This document shows, one piece after another, positions 1 through 7,661 of a stretch of 19,878 nucleotides of DNA. The DNA is from Actinomycetota bacterium (lineage in GTDB: Bacteria > Actinomycetota > Actinomycetes > Nanopelagicales > Nanopelagicaceae), in the NCBI GenBank assembly GCA_009699825.1, contig WLNM01000008.1, positions 1 to 19,878 of the forward strand, given 5' to 3'. Each line of letters begins with the position of its first letter. Position 1 is the first letter of the stretch. Under the pieces are notes generated by a model. That model searched no databases and had not been told where the DNA came from. It saw nothing but the letters and a program-made list of their open reading frames with translations. A program made the position numbers and the translations under genes.

Positions 1-414
1 GTAAAACTTGTGGGCGTAATGGCGGTAGAGATGTTCGTCAAAGGTGATGAAATTTTTATCAATGAGTTAGCGATGCGTCCGCATAATTCGGGACACTGGA
101 CTATTGAAGGTTCGCGGACGAGTCAATTTGAGCAACACCTTCGTGCCATATTGGATTTACCTCTTGGAGATCCGTCCATGACTGACGAAGTGGCTGTTAT
201 GGGAAATATTCTTGGTAAAGACAAAACAGATATGTACAGACCATATTTACATCTCATGGCAAGAAATCCATCGCTAAAGTTTCATATGTACGCAAAAGAA
301 GTCCGGCCTGGGCGCAAAATCGGCCACGTTAACATTATTGGGAAAGACCTCGTAGAATTACGCACAGAAATTGAACATGCAATCGATTACATGAGCGGAG
401 AAATTGATGAGTGA
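1..414 (+). CDS. purK: N5-carboxyaminoimidazole ribonucleotide synthetase, C-terminal part (5' end outside window)
   Basis: This is the last 137 residues of PurK, the ATP-dependent enzyme that carboxylates aminoimidazole ribonucleotide to N5-CAIR in cytosolic purine synthesis. The frame is open to the left edge, so any apparent start near base 10 is internal. The visible part holds the end of the ATP-grasp fold: the segment INELAMRPHNSGHWTIEG, where the family has its Asn/Arg/His active-site residues, then the small C-terminal domain (LGKD, RKIGHVN near the end). Whole family members are about 370-390 residues, so roughly the N-terminal two thirds is missing. The stop overlaps the purE start by 8 nt, and the pair PurK then PurE acts in consecutive steps. 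Identification is firm from the C-terminal motifs and the neighbour. Confidence 0.93.
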   Translation, partial: VKLVGVMAVEMFVKGDEIFINELAMRPHNSGHWTIEGSRTSQFEQHLRAILDLPLGDPSMTDEVAVMGNILGKDKTDMYRPYLHLMARNPSLKFHMYAKEVRPGRKIGHVNIIGKDLVELRTEIEHAIDYMSGEIDE

Positions 415-913
415 TGTAGCGATCATCATGGGTTCTGACTCTGATTGGCCGATAATGGAAGAGGCAGCCAAAGTCCTTGATAAGTTTTCGATTAGTTATT
501 CTGCAGAAGTTTTGTCCGCACACCGTATGCCTCTTGAGATGGTTGAGTTCGCAAAAAAAGCACAATCATCTGGCTACAAGGTAATAATCGCGGGTGCAGG
601 TGGGGCTGCGCACTTACCTGGAATGGTTGCATCGCTGACAACACTTCCCGTTATCGGCGTTCCAGTCTCGCTTAAAAATTTAGATGGAATGGATTCGCTA
701 CTTTCAATTGTTCAAATGCCTGCTGGGATTCCTGTGGCAACTGTTGCAATTGATAACGCGGCAAATGCAGCGATACTTGCAGCAAGAATTCTGGGAATAA
801 GTGATTCGGCAATTTCGCTGAAAGTTGCATCAGAACTTAAGGCGCTTAATGAATCTGCTAAGGAAAAAGGATCGGCTTTGCAAAGCAGAAGAAATCAAAA
901 AACAGGTTTCTAG
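407..913 (+). CDS. purE: N5-carboxyaminoimidazole ribonucleotide mutase (class I PurE)
   Basis: PurE converts N5-CAIR to CAIR in the cytosol, directly after PurK. The 168-residue length fits class I bacterial PurE. Diagnostic motifs are GSDSDW near the N-terminus, SAHRMP with the catalytic His around residue 44, and AGAGGAAHLPGM in the middle. I start it at the ATG at 407, which lies inside the purK stop region; a TTG one codon upstream is a weaker alternative. The 8-nt overlap with purK suggests translational coupling in one operon whose promoter lies left of the window. The stop codon ends at the base immediately before the stop of the convergent CoA-binding gene, so there is no room for an intergenic terminator. 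Confidence 0.95.
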   Translation: MSDVAIIMGSDSDWPIMEEAAKVLDKFSISYSAEVLSAHRMPLEMVEFAKKAQSSGYKVIIAGAGGAAHLPGMVASLTTLPVIGVPVSLKNLDGMDSLLSIVQMPAGIPVATVAIDNAANAAILAARILGISDSAISLKVASELKALNESAKEKGSALQSRRNQKTGF

Positions 914-1309
914 TCAGCGCTTCCCATATTCAATTGCAGGGCATCTATCCATAATAGCGACTAAGCCAGCAGCCTCTGCTCTATCAACGGATTGTGAATC
1001 AATAACACCTAACTGAAGCCAGATTGCTTTTGCACCTATCGCAATTGCCCGATCAACGTTGCGGCTTACCAACTCTGAGTTAATGAAAAAATCCACCACA
1101 TCTATTTTTGTAGGAATCTCTTCAAGAGTTGCATATCCTTTTTCCCCATGCACAGTTTCGGCTTTTGGATGTACAGGAATAATTATGTGACCTTTTTGTT
1201 TTAATAGCGCTGCAACGCCAAATGCCGCTCGATCAGGGTTATTACTTAAACCTAGAATTGCCCAAGTCTTAAACTCTAAAACCTGATTGATCTCTTCTTG
1301 CGTATTAAT
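914..1309 (-). CDS. CoA-binding protein (YccU-like single Rossmann domain), probable ATT start
   Basis: The protein is a small Rossmann-fold CoA-binding domain, a cytosolic family of poorly defined role. The frame reads KTWAILGLSNNPDRAAFGVA near the N-terminus, then IIPVHPKAETVHGEKGYATL, IDVVDFFINSE and AIWLQLG, the usual order of family motifs, ending with MDRCPAIEYG, where the conserved Cys is. The first in-frame GTG (1153) would delete the nucleotide-binding first half of the fold, so it cannot be the true start. No ATG, GTG or TTG occurs between it and the upstream stop at 1319-1321. An ATT at 1307-1309 gives a 131-residue protein starting INTQEEI, with AGGA seven bases before it, and overlaps the ugd stop by five bases. 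Third gene of the LCP-ugd operon. Function of the fold is firm; the start is inference. Confidence 0.8.
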   Translation of the reverse strand: MNTQEEINQVLEFKTWAILGLSNNPDRAAFGVAALLKQKGHIIIPVHPKAETVHGEKGYATLEEIPTKIDVVDFFINSELVSRNVDRAIAIGAKAIWLQLGVIDSQSVDRAEAAGLVAIMDRCPAIEYGKR

Positions 1310-2615
1310 CTGTGCGTCCTAATGCATGAAACTGCCAGCCAGCGGCGCGCCATTTATCGCGATCCAACGCATTTCTTCCATCGATAATAATCTTTTTCTT
1401 GACGAGGGATGCCAAAGTTTTTGGATCTAATTCTCGATACTCGCGCCATTCAGTTAGGTGCAAGATCAAATCTGCATCCTTTACACACTCTTGAACACTT
1501 GCCGCGAATCCTAAATTTGGAAAACGTTTGCGAGCATTTTCCATGGCTTTTGGATCATGAACCACAACTAAAGCTCCTGCGGCTTGTAACTGCGCAGCGA
1601 TATCTAATGCCGGTGAATCCCGAACATCATCGCTATCTGGTTTAAATGCCGCCCCAAGTACTGCGATTGTGTACGAAGTAAGGTCATCTGTGAGTTCGGT
1701 GCGAACTACATCAATCACACGTTGACGTGCGCGCAAGTTGATTGCATCAATTTCGCGCAAGAATTCGAGTGCTTGTTTTGCTCCCAGCTCTTCTGCGCGC
1801 GCCATAAACGCACGAATATCTTTGGGTAAACAACCTCCACCAAAACCAATTCCAGCTTGTAAGAAGCGATTACCAATTCGTGGGTCATAGCCAATTGCCT
1901 TAGCCAGCACGGTTACATCGCCACCTGCTGCTTCGCATACTTCAGCCATTGCATTAATGAAAGAGATTTTCGTGGCAAGAAAAGAATTTGCTGCCACTTT
2001 TACTAATTCTGAAGTTGGAAGGTCAGCCCTAATCCATGGCGTACCTAGATCAATTATTGGTTTATACACTTCTTTGAGGAGTTCTTCTGCACGATCATTA
2101 GCGACACCTACTACTAAACGATTCGGCGTAAGAGTGTCCTCTACAGCAAAACCTTCACGCAAAAACTCTGGATTCCATGCCAAATCTGATTCAGGTGCAC
2201 TTTTGGCTAATTGATCACGCAAACTTTGCGCGGTTCCGACCGGAACAGTTGATTTTCCAACGACCAAAGAACCGCTCTTTAAATGAGGTGCAATTGCCGC
2301 AACGGCAGCTTTTACATATGTCAGATCTGCTGCAAGACCATCTTTACTTTGTGGAGTTCCAACACAAATGAAGTGAATATCTGCATCAGCAACAGCAGAA
2401 AAGTCTGTCGTGAAAGTTAGTCTGCCAGTTTTGATTTCTGATGAAAGTAAGGTGTCGAGGCCTGGTTCGTAAAACGGAAGTTCACCTTTAGATAACATCG
2501 CAATTTTTACAGGATCTGTGTCTACGCCTATTACTTCAAATCCGAGAGATGACATGCAAGCGGCATGCGTAGCGCCCAAATAGCCACAGCCAATGACAGA
2601 AAGTTTCAGCGACAT
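1305..2615 (-). CDS. ugd: UDP-glucose 6-dehydrogenase
   Basis: This enzyme oxidises UDP-glucose to UDP-glucuronate with two NAD+, giving an acidic sugar donor for surface polymers. Residues 5-34 hold the NAD-binding Rossmann motif (VIGCGYLG, ending at Asp in GVDTD). Conserved active-site positions are visible: NPEFLREG near 148-155, Lys206 and Asn210 in ELVKVAANSF, and catalytic Cys262 in FGGGCLPKD. The C-terminal UDP-binding domain has LGAAFKPDSDDVRDSPA and ends with IIIDGRNALD. The 436-residue length is normal. A GDP-mannose or UDP-ManNAc dehydrogenase is the main alternative, but the overall pattern fits the UDP-glucose type. It lies 10 bases after the LCP gene, and its product is a likely precursor for the polymer handled by the neighbouring glycosyltransferase and transporter. 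No Shine-Dalgarno is evident before the ATG. Confidence 0.93.
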   Translation of the reverse strand: MSLKLSVIGCGYLGATHAACMSSLGFEVIGVDTDPVKIAMLSKGELPFYEPGLDTLLSSEIKTGRLTFTTDFSAVADADIHFICVGTPQSKDGLAADLTYVKAAVAAIAPHLKSGSLVVGKSTVPVGTAQSLRDQLAKSAPESDLAWNPEFLREGFAVEDTLTPNRLVVGVANDRAEELLKEVYKPIIDLGTPWIRADLPTSELVKVAANSFLATKISFINAMAEVCEAAGGDVTVLAKAIGYDPRIGNRFLQAGIGFGGGCLPKDIRAFMARAEELGAKQALEFLREIDAINLRARQRVIDVVRTELTDDLTSYTIAVLGAAFKPDSDDVRDSPALDIAAQLQAAGALVVVHDPKAMENARKRFPNLGFAASVQECVKDADLILHLTEWREYRELDPKTLASLVKKKIIIDGRNALDRDKWRAAGWQFHALGRTD

Positions 2616-2625
2616 GGTGGTGATT

Positions 2626-3738
2626 CTATTTCAGTTCCCCGCACGGATTTTCATTAGCCGTACGTGTCTTGAATTTATCAATCAATGTTGTCTTTGGTTT
2701 TTCTGTGCTCGAAGGACTTGGCGATGGGGTTACTTCGTCAACAATTGGAAGATCATCACGCAGACGTTGGAAAAGTTCAGGTGCTAGTACTGGATCCCAC
2801 GTTACAACTGAACCAATACCTGGCTCGTATCCATTTGGATTTCCAAGAGGAACGGTCAATGTACGGACTTTGCTCGCAGACAAATTTCGCAATTGTTTAG
2901 CTAAAGTAATGAGATCTGATTCATTCAATCCTGAATCCATTTTTACAGTACTAGTGGCTGCATTAAAAAAGTTCACAAGTTTTATTGGATTGAGCAAAAC
3001 TCCAGAACTCGTGGCTTTTCTAATTACAGAACTCATAAATTGTTGCTGACGTTGCATTCGACCTATATCGCCAAGACCATCAAAGTCGCGAGTACGTACA
3101 TATTTGAGAGATTCAATTCCATTGAGTGTGTGTACTCCAGCGGCCAGAACAAGGTGACTCTTTGGGTCATCAATATCTTTCTTTGTGCACACTTGAATTC
3201 CACCTAGAGCATCAACCATTGATGCAAATCCAGCAAAGTTAATTTCAATGTAGTGATCGATTCGTAAATCGGTCGCCAACTCAACGGTTTGAACTAACAG
3301 TGGCGCCCCGCCCCAAGCGAAGGCTGCATTAATTTTAGATTTGCCAACGCCGATATCTTTTGTTCCGTCAGAGCTGCGATGAGCTGGAATAGTTACAAGT
3401 GAATCTCGTGGCAATGAAATAATCATTGCTTTATCTCTTGCCTTGCTTATATGAACCAGCAACATCGTGTCAGAGCGGCCACCTGCTGCAGTCTTTGTAC
3501 TTCCAACACGAAGTATTTTTGATTGTTCTTTAGTAAGTCCTTCACGCGTATCGGATCCGACCAGTAAATAGTTCAGTGCCGTTGAAGGTTTTTCTGGACG
3601 TGAATCTAACTTTCCGAATACGTCGATGCGCTTGATTGATCCACTGACCTGTCCAAGACCAAGCCATGAAATTGCAGATACGAGAACAACGCTGACAGAT
3701 AAAACTGTAAGGGTTCGAATTCCTCGCGTAGTATTCAC
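2626..3738 (-). CDS. LytR-CpsA-Psr (LCP) family wall glycopolymer transferase
   Basis: LCP enzymes act outside the membrane and move lipid-linked glycopolymers (teichoic acid, arabinogalactan or capsule) onto peptidoglycan. The 370-residue protein has one N-terminal membrane anchor (about residues 10-28) followed by the LCP domain (about 55-240). Phosphate- and lipid-binding residues are seen in GSDTREG (Asp63, Arg65), GGRSDTMLL (Arg88, Asp90) and SLPRDSLV (Arg111, Asp112), with KINAAFAWGG and LKYVRTRDFDG further on. There is no C-terminal LytR_C domain; the tail is rich in Pro, Ser and Thr and ends with a Cys close to the C-terminus. The GTG start follows TACGCT by six bases, suggesting leaderless transcription. 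In Mycobacterium an LCP gene (Rv3267) also lies near purE-purK, which supports a wall-polymer ligase role. The exact polymer is unknown. Confidence 0.9.
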   Translation of the reverse strand: MNTTRGIRTLTVLSVSVVLVSAISWLGLGQVSGSIKRIDVFGKLDSRPEKPSTALNYLLVGSDTREGLTKEQSKILRVGSTKTAAGGRSDTMLLVHISKARDKAMIISLPRDSLVTIPAHRSSDGTKDIGVGKSKINAAFAWGGAPLLVQTVELATDLRIDHYIEINFAGFASMVDALGGIQVCTKKDIDDPKSHLVLAAGVHTLNGIESLKYVRTRDFDGLGDIGRMQRQQQFMSSVIRKATSSGVLLNPIKLVNFFNAATSTVKMDSGLNESDLITLAKQLRNLSASKVRTLTVPLGNPNGYEPGIGSVVTWDPVLAPELFQRLRDDLPIVDEVTPSPSPSSTEKPKTTLIDKFKTRTANENPCGELK

Positions 3739-3774
3739 GGGTAGAGCGTACTTGGACGATAGCGTGTAGGGGTT
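3739..3774. promoter_or_regulatory. Divergent promoter region between LCP and glycosyltransferase genes
   Basis: Only 36 bases separate the two divergent starts. On the minus strand TACGCT (3750-3745) lies six bases before the LCP GTG. On the plus strand TAGCGT (3760-3765) lies nine bases before the glycosyltransferase ATG. Both fit the actinobacterial TANNNT -10 box, and the minus one implies a transcript starting at the start codon. No clear -35 boxes are seen; they would fall inside the opposite gene. A purine run (AGGGG, 3768-3772) sits too close to the ATG for a good Shine-Dalgarno. Confidence 0.45.
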
Positions 3775-4785
3775 ATGACGACATCAGGAATTGAGTTATC
3801 TCTCTCACCGGGATCACAGTTGCCCGCAGTTTCTGTCGTACTTCCAGTTCTCAACGAAGAGTTACATTTATCAAATGCCGTCCAATCGATTCTTGCTCAG
3901 GATTATGCCGGCACTCTCGAAATCATTCTGGCGCTAGGTCCTTCTAAAGATAAAACAGATGAGGTTGCCCACACATTGGCGTCCTTAGATTCAAGAATTT
4001 TGATAGTAAAAAATCCAAGCGGAAGAACTGCAGCAGGTTTGAATCTGGCGATTAACAAATCAACGAATCCTGTAATTGTCAGAGTCGATGCGCATGCAGA
4101 ATTGCAACGCAATTACATTTCTCTGGCTATCGAAATCATGAAGACTAGTGGCGCCGTAAATGTTGGCGGCATAATGGGCGCACAGGGAATTTCATCATTT
4201 GAAAAAGCTGTAGCCAGCGCAATGCGCAGCCCATTAGGAGTGGGAGCATCAAGATTTCATACAGGTGGTAACGCTGGGTATGTCGATACTGTTTATCTTG
4301 GAGTGTTTATCCGCTCGGCAGTCATTGCTGTTGGAGGCTTTGATGAAAGATTTATTCGAGCCCAAGATTGGGAATTAAATTATCGACTGCGTGAAGCAGG
4401 CGGAAAAATATTTTTTGATCCGCGATTGCATGTGACATATCGGCCACGATCTACAGCCAAGGCTCTAGCGAAGCAGTATTTTGAATACGGTAGATGGCGC
4501 AGGGTTGTATCGCGTCGACACCAAGGAACAATAAATTATCGCTACTTAGCCCCACCTTTTTCACTTGTTGGGACAGTACTTTCAATTGCTCTTGCATTAA
4601 CGGTTAATTCAATCTTCATAATTCCTGCGGGGATATATGCGAGTTTTTTAATAATTGCCTCATTTGTAACTGGTAAAGGATTAATAGAAAAAATTCTACT
4701 GCCAATCGTTTTATTCACTATGCAGATGTCATGGGGCCTTGGGTTTCTCACATCACCCAAGACTCTGGCGCCTACAGAACACTAA
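3775..4785 (+). CDS. Family 2 glycosyltransferase, membrane-associated
   Basis: This is a GT-A fold family 2 glycosyltransferase that would move a sugar from a nucleotide donor to a growing surface polymer at the cytoplasmic face of the membrane. Residues 18-30 hold the opening strand and nucleotide motif (SVVLPVLNEE). The metal-binding DxD-type site is VDAHA (Asp105, His107 in the third place), and the catalytic-base region is GGFDERFIRAQDWELNYRL (QDWE at 197-200), resembling the succinoglycan/ExoA type. Two hydrophobic helices follow at about 255-320. It is divergent from the LCP-ugd operon and precedes the ABC exporter, so it probably works on the same glycopolymer. Donor and acceptor cannot be read from the sequence. 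It is the only glycosyltransferase in the window, so further polymer genes must lie elsewhere. Confidence 0.9.
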   Translation: MTTSGIELSLSPGSQLPAVSVVLPVLNEELHLSNAVQSILAQDYAGTLEIILALGPSKDKTDEVAHTLASLDSRILIVKNPSGRTAAGLNLAINKSTNPVIVRVDAHAELQRNYISLAIEIMKTSGAVNVGGIMGAQGISSFEKAVASAMRSPLGVGASRFHTGGNAGYVDTVYLGVFIRSAVIAVGGFDERFIRAQDWELNYRLREAGGKIFFDPRLHVTYRPRSTAKALAKQYFEYGRWRRVVSRRHQGTINYRYLAPPFSLVGTVLSIALALTVNSIFIIPAGIYASFLIIASFVTGKGLIEKILLPIVLFTMQMSWGLGFLTSPKTLAPTEH

Positions 4786-4788
4786 GAA

Positions 4789-4813
4789 AGTACTGGCTGA
4801 TGTAGCCTGTACT
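4789..4813. promoter_or_regulatory. Inverted repeat overlapping the -10 box of the ABC-2 permease gene
   Basis: AGTAC-T-GGCT-GATGT-AGCC-T-GTACT forms a dyad with arms of 5 and 4 matched bases, one T/T mismatch and a 5-base loop. It sits in the 30-base gap between the glycosyltransferase stop and the permease GTG. Its right arm overlaps TAGCCT (4803-4808), a TANNCT -10-like box seven bases before the GTG. No T-run follows, so an intrinsic terminator is unlikely. It may be an operator or simply a hairpin. The dyad is directly visible; its function is inference. Confidence 0.45.
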
Positions 4814-4815
4814 CC

Positions 4816-5643
4816 GTGAGCACGCCACTGCAGGTATACGAACCATTTAAGGCTGGTCTGCCACCACTTCGTAAGTACTGGCGATCATTATGGTCTCGTA
4901 GAACTTTTATATCTGAATATTCTCGATCTGAATTGCGAGAACAGCACTTTGATTCAATTTTTGGACAACTCTGGCTGATTCTGAATCCATTAATGCTTTC
5001 GGCTGTCTACTTTCTTTTAATTGTCATTATTGGTGGCTCTGGTGGAGCAATTCGGTATGGGCATCTAACAGCAAGTCTATTTCTCTTTTATTTAGTTAGT
5101 AACAGTCTCACTGGGGGAGTAAAATCAGTAACTGCTGGACAGCGCCTCATTCTTAATACAGCTTTTCCAAGAATGATGTTGCCTATTTCTGCAACTGTTA
5201 TTGCATTTTTTAAATTTGTTCCAACATTGCTTGTCTTCATGGTTATACGCACTTTTCTAGGGTTGCCATTTGGTTGGGAAATGTTGTGGTCAATTCCAAT
5301 TATTGTTATTGCACTAATTTTTTCTTTAGGCGTGGCGATTCTTATTTCTACTATTAACGTTTATTTTCGAGATATTGCCAGCTTTTTGCCTTATCTGACC
5401 AGAACTTTCCTATACCTATCTCCAATTCTCTATGAAGCTTCGGCACTCAAACCGCAGTTGAGAACATTCGAACACTTCAATCCATTGTTTTCTATTCTTG
5501 AATCCTGGTCTTTATCCATTGTCCATGCGCAAACTCCTAACCTATCTAGCATGCTCACGGCTTTAGCATGGGCGGTAGGTGTATTGCTTATTGGTACTTA
5601 CTTCTTCTTATCAAGGGAGCGTGAGTTCGCTGTCCGCCTCTAA
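4816..5643 (+). CDS. ABC-2 type polysaccharide export permease (Wzm/TagG-like)
   Basis: This is the membrane subunit of an ABC exporter that moves lipid-linked glycopolymer across the cytoplasmic membrane. The 275-residue protein has a cytoplasmic N-terminal stretch containing SRSELREQHFDSIFGQLWLI, the interface motif before the first membrane helix seen in Wzm/TagG/RfbD permeases. About six hydrophobic segments follow, with NVYFRDIASFLPYLTR and LYLSPILYEAS between the later ones, as usual in this family. It starts at GTG, seven bases after a TAGCCT -10-like box, with no Shine-Dalgarno. The ATPase gene overlaps its 3' end by 23 bases, so the two subunits are translationally linked. The cargo is inferred from the neighbours (LCP ligase, ugd, GT2). 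Confidence 0.9.
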   Translation: MSTPLQVYEPFKAGLPPLRKYWRSLWSRRTFISEYSRSELREQHFDSIFGQLWLILNPLMLSAVYFLLIVIIGGSGGAIRYGHLTASLFLFYLVSNSLTGGVKSVTAGQRLILNTAFPRMMLPISATVIAFFKFVPTLLVFMVIRTFLGLPFGWEMLWSIPIIVIALIFSLGVAILISTINVYFRDIASFLPYLTRTFLYLSPILYEASALKPQLRTFEHFNPLFSILESWSLSIVHAQTPNLSSMLTALAWAVGVLLIGTYFFLSREREFAVRL

Positions 5644-6427
5644 CACATCACACGCAACTGGAGATATTGCAGTTTCTGTACAGGATTTAAGCCTGACGTA
5701 CACGACTGCGATTGAACGCAGACCAACTCTTAAAGCACGTGCAAAATCCTTAGGACGTGGGACAAAACAAACCAGGGTTATACATGCATTGGAAAATGTA
5801 AATCTGGATGTTGCTTATGGCCAAGTACTCGGAGTGATTGGTACAAATGGTGCTGGAAAATCATCTTTGATGCGCACTATTGCGGGGATTATTCCTCCAA
5901 CAAAAGGTCGAATTGAAGTGTTCGGAAGCGTGAGCACTTTGTTAGCACTCGGTGTTGGCTTTAATCCTGCAATGTCAGGTCGCGCAAATGTTCATCTAGG
6001 TGGACTGGCTGCAGGAATGACTCGCAAAGAAATTGAAGATCACTTTGATGAAATTGCAGAATTTTCCGAGTTAGGCGATGCAATCGATGCTCCTATGCGT
6101 ACGTATTCATCTGGCATGTATGCACGTCTTGGCTTTTCCGTGGCCGCAACTGTTCAACCAGATATTTTGATTGTTGATGAAGCACTAAGCACTGGAGATG
6201 CTCATTTCAAAGAAAAGAGTTTTAACAAAATCAAGGAATTAAGAAGTGAAGATAGGGCATTGATTCTTGTTAGCCACGCAATGGCAACGCTTCGCGAAAT
6301 TTGCAATGATGTCGCATGGTTGCATAAAGGAAAGCTCGTTAATCGGGGTAATCCCAACGAGATTATTGATGCGTATCAAGATTTCTTGCACTTAGGAAAG
6401 AGTTCTGTAATTGATGAGGATCTCTAA
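5621..6427 (+). CDS. ABC exporter ATPase for polysaccharide (Wzt/TagH-like)
   Basis: This is the nucleotide-binding partner of the upstream permease. Counting from the GTG at 5621, Walker A is GTNGAGKSS (74-82), the signature is the exporter-type SSGMYARLGF (163-172) in place of LSGGQ, Walker B is DILIVDE (181-187) and the switch His is in LVSHAM (His219). The degenerate signature and the long lead-in before Walker A (TYTTAIERRPTLKARAK) are typical of Wzt/TagH ATPases. At 268 residues it lacks the extra C-terminal carbohydrate-binding domain of long Wzt proteins. The GTG at 5621 is preferred because conserved sequence begins soon after it; the frame stays open upstream into the permease. It overlaps the permease by 23 bases and the SpoIID-like gene by 14. 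Confidence 0.92.
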   Translation: MSSLSASNTSHATGDIAVSVQDLSLTYTTAIERRPTLKARAKSLGRGTKQTRVIHALENVNLDVAYGQVLGVIGTNGAGKSSLMRTIAGIIPPTKGRIEVFGSVSTLLALGVGFNPAMSGRANVHLGGLAAGMTRKEIEDHFDEIAEFSELGDAIDAPMRTYSSGMYARLGFSVAATVQPDILIVDEALSTGDAHFKEKSFNKIKELRSEDRALILVSHAMATLREICNDVAWLHKGKLVNRGNPNEIIDAYQDFLHLGKSSVIDEDL

Positions 6428-7661
6428 AGCCTTCCTAGTAATTTTTTCACTTCTTCTGTCGGTCAATCCAGCCCATGCCGTCGAAATACCTGTATCGCTT
6501 AATTTTCAAGGTACTGGGTATGGACATGGCGTTGGGTTAAGCCAAATAGGTGCACGAGGCAAAGCTCTCAACGGAGAAGAAGCGCACTCGATTCTTTCTT
6601 ATTATTACGGTGGAACTCAGATTGTTTCACTTGTCGATAATCAAAATATCCGTGTGAATATCGGTCACTTACTTCTCCAATCAACTCTTAAATCCGGCAC
6701 CCAAGGTTCAATCCTTAATTTATATATGGGTGATGTTGGTGAAGACCTAGCAGTAACTCCTGTCGCAGCTCTTACTTGGAAATCTAGTGTTTCATTTATT
6801 CAGCAAGGTTCGAAAATTTCTGCATTCATGGTTAGTGGAAAAAATTCCTATCTCATTGGTTCAAATTCAACATGGAGTGCACGATGGTCCGGTACACGCT
6901 ACCTAGATGGTGTTCCTTCGACGGTTTCATTAAAAATAGCTTCAAAGAGCGTCAAATATCGTTACGGACAAATTCAAGTTAAGTCAGTAAAGGCACCAAT
7001 CATCGGACATAGAATGGAAATTACAAACACCGTCCGAATTCATGACGAGTATTTATATGGAATCGGTGAGGTTCCTTCATCCTGGCCTGAACAAGCTTTA
7101 ATTGCTCAGGCAATAGCATCTCGTTCATACGCCTTAAGTGAGTTGGGAACTCTTAGAAGAGCGTGTGACTGCAATGTTTATAACAGCATTTCAGATCAAG
7201 CATTTGTTGGAGTTTCTAAAGAAATCGAAGCAATATATGGACCATTGTGGAAAGCAGCTGTTCAAGCAAGTTCAACTTCTGAAAGCACAGGAGAAGTAAT
7301 TACTTTAAATAACTTACCTATTACTGCTTTCTTTACCTCATCTAGTGGAGGACAAACCGAAACCAGTGTGAATGCGTGGGGTCAAGAAAGAAGTTTTACT
7401 TTAAGCGTTCCTGATCCTTACAGCCAAGACCCAACAATTAATCCTCGCTATTTTACGTGGACGAAGTCGATAGATCAGAGCGTTCTTGCAAAAGCCTTTT
7501 TGCTGACAGATGTTGTATCGCTGACTATTAATTCTAGAAATACAACTGGAACAGTTGCAACGATTACAGCAATCTCTAGTGATGGTAAAACATCTACGTT
7601 GCGTGGAGAAACTTTTAGAAGCAGAACGCAATTGCCTTCTGCATGGTTTAACTTGATTTAA
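6414..7661 (+). CDS. Secreted SpoIID/LytB-domain protein, probable peptidoglycan-processing enzyme
   Basis: SpoIID-family proteins are lytic transglycosylases acting on peptidoglycan glycan strands; here probably outside the membrane. Residues 1-22 form a classic signal peptide ending AHA. Residues 33-70 contain TGYGHGVGLSQIGARGKA and a SILSYYYGG block, which in Firmicute SpoIID lies at the C-terminal end. The central block has GIGEVPSSWPEQALIAQAIA with Glu219 in the position of the catalytic acid, then a Cys pair (ACDC) and TAFFTSSSGGQTET. So the His-Gly block is placed at the N-terminus, as in many actinobacterial homologues. The ATG at 6414 overlaps the ATPase gene by 14 bases, suggesting the product opens or remodels the wall for the exported polymer. 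It ends tail to tail with dapD. Confidence 0.85.
   Translation: MRISKAFLVIFSLLLSVNPAHAVEIPVSLNFQGTGYGHGVGLSQIGARGKALNGEEAHSILSYYYGGTQIVSLVDNQNIRVNIGHLLLQSTLKSGTQGSILNLYMGDVGEDLAVTPVAALTWKSSVSFIQQGSKISAFMVSGKNSYLIGSNSTWSARWSGTRYLDGVPSTVSLKIASKSVKYRYGQIQVKSVKAPIIGHRMEITNTVRIHDEYLYGIGEVPSSWPEQALIAQAIASRSYALSELGTLRRACDCNVYNSISDQAFVGVSKEIEAIYGPLWKAAVQASSTSESTGEVITLNNLPITAFFTSSSGGQTETSVNAWGQERSFTLSVPDPYSQDPTINPRYFTWTKSIDQSVLAKAFLLTDVVSLTINSRNTTGTVATITAISSDGKTSTLRGETFRSRTQLPSAWFNLI

Noticed and set aside
914..1153. A 79-residue reading frame with a GTG start on the minus strand as the complete CoA-binding gene
   Set aside because: The frame continues upstream with the nucleotide-binding half of the same domain to 1309, so this would be a truncated call.
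5579..5620. Upstream extension of the ATPase gene to a GTG at 5579
   Set aside because: The extra residues lie in the permease coding region and show no ABC ATPase similarity; the GTG at 5621 gives a more normal N-terminus.
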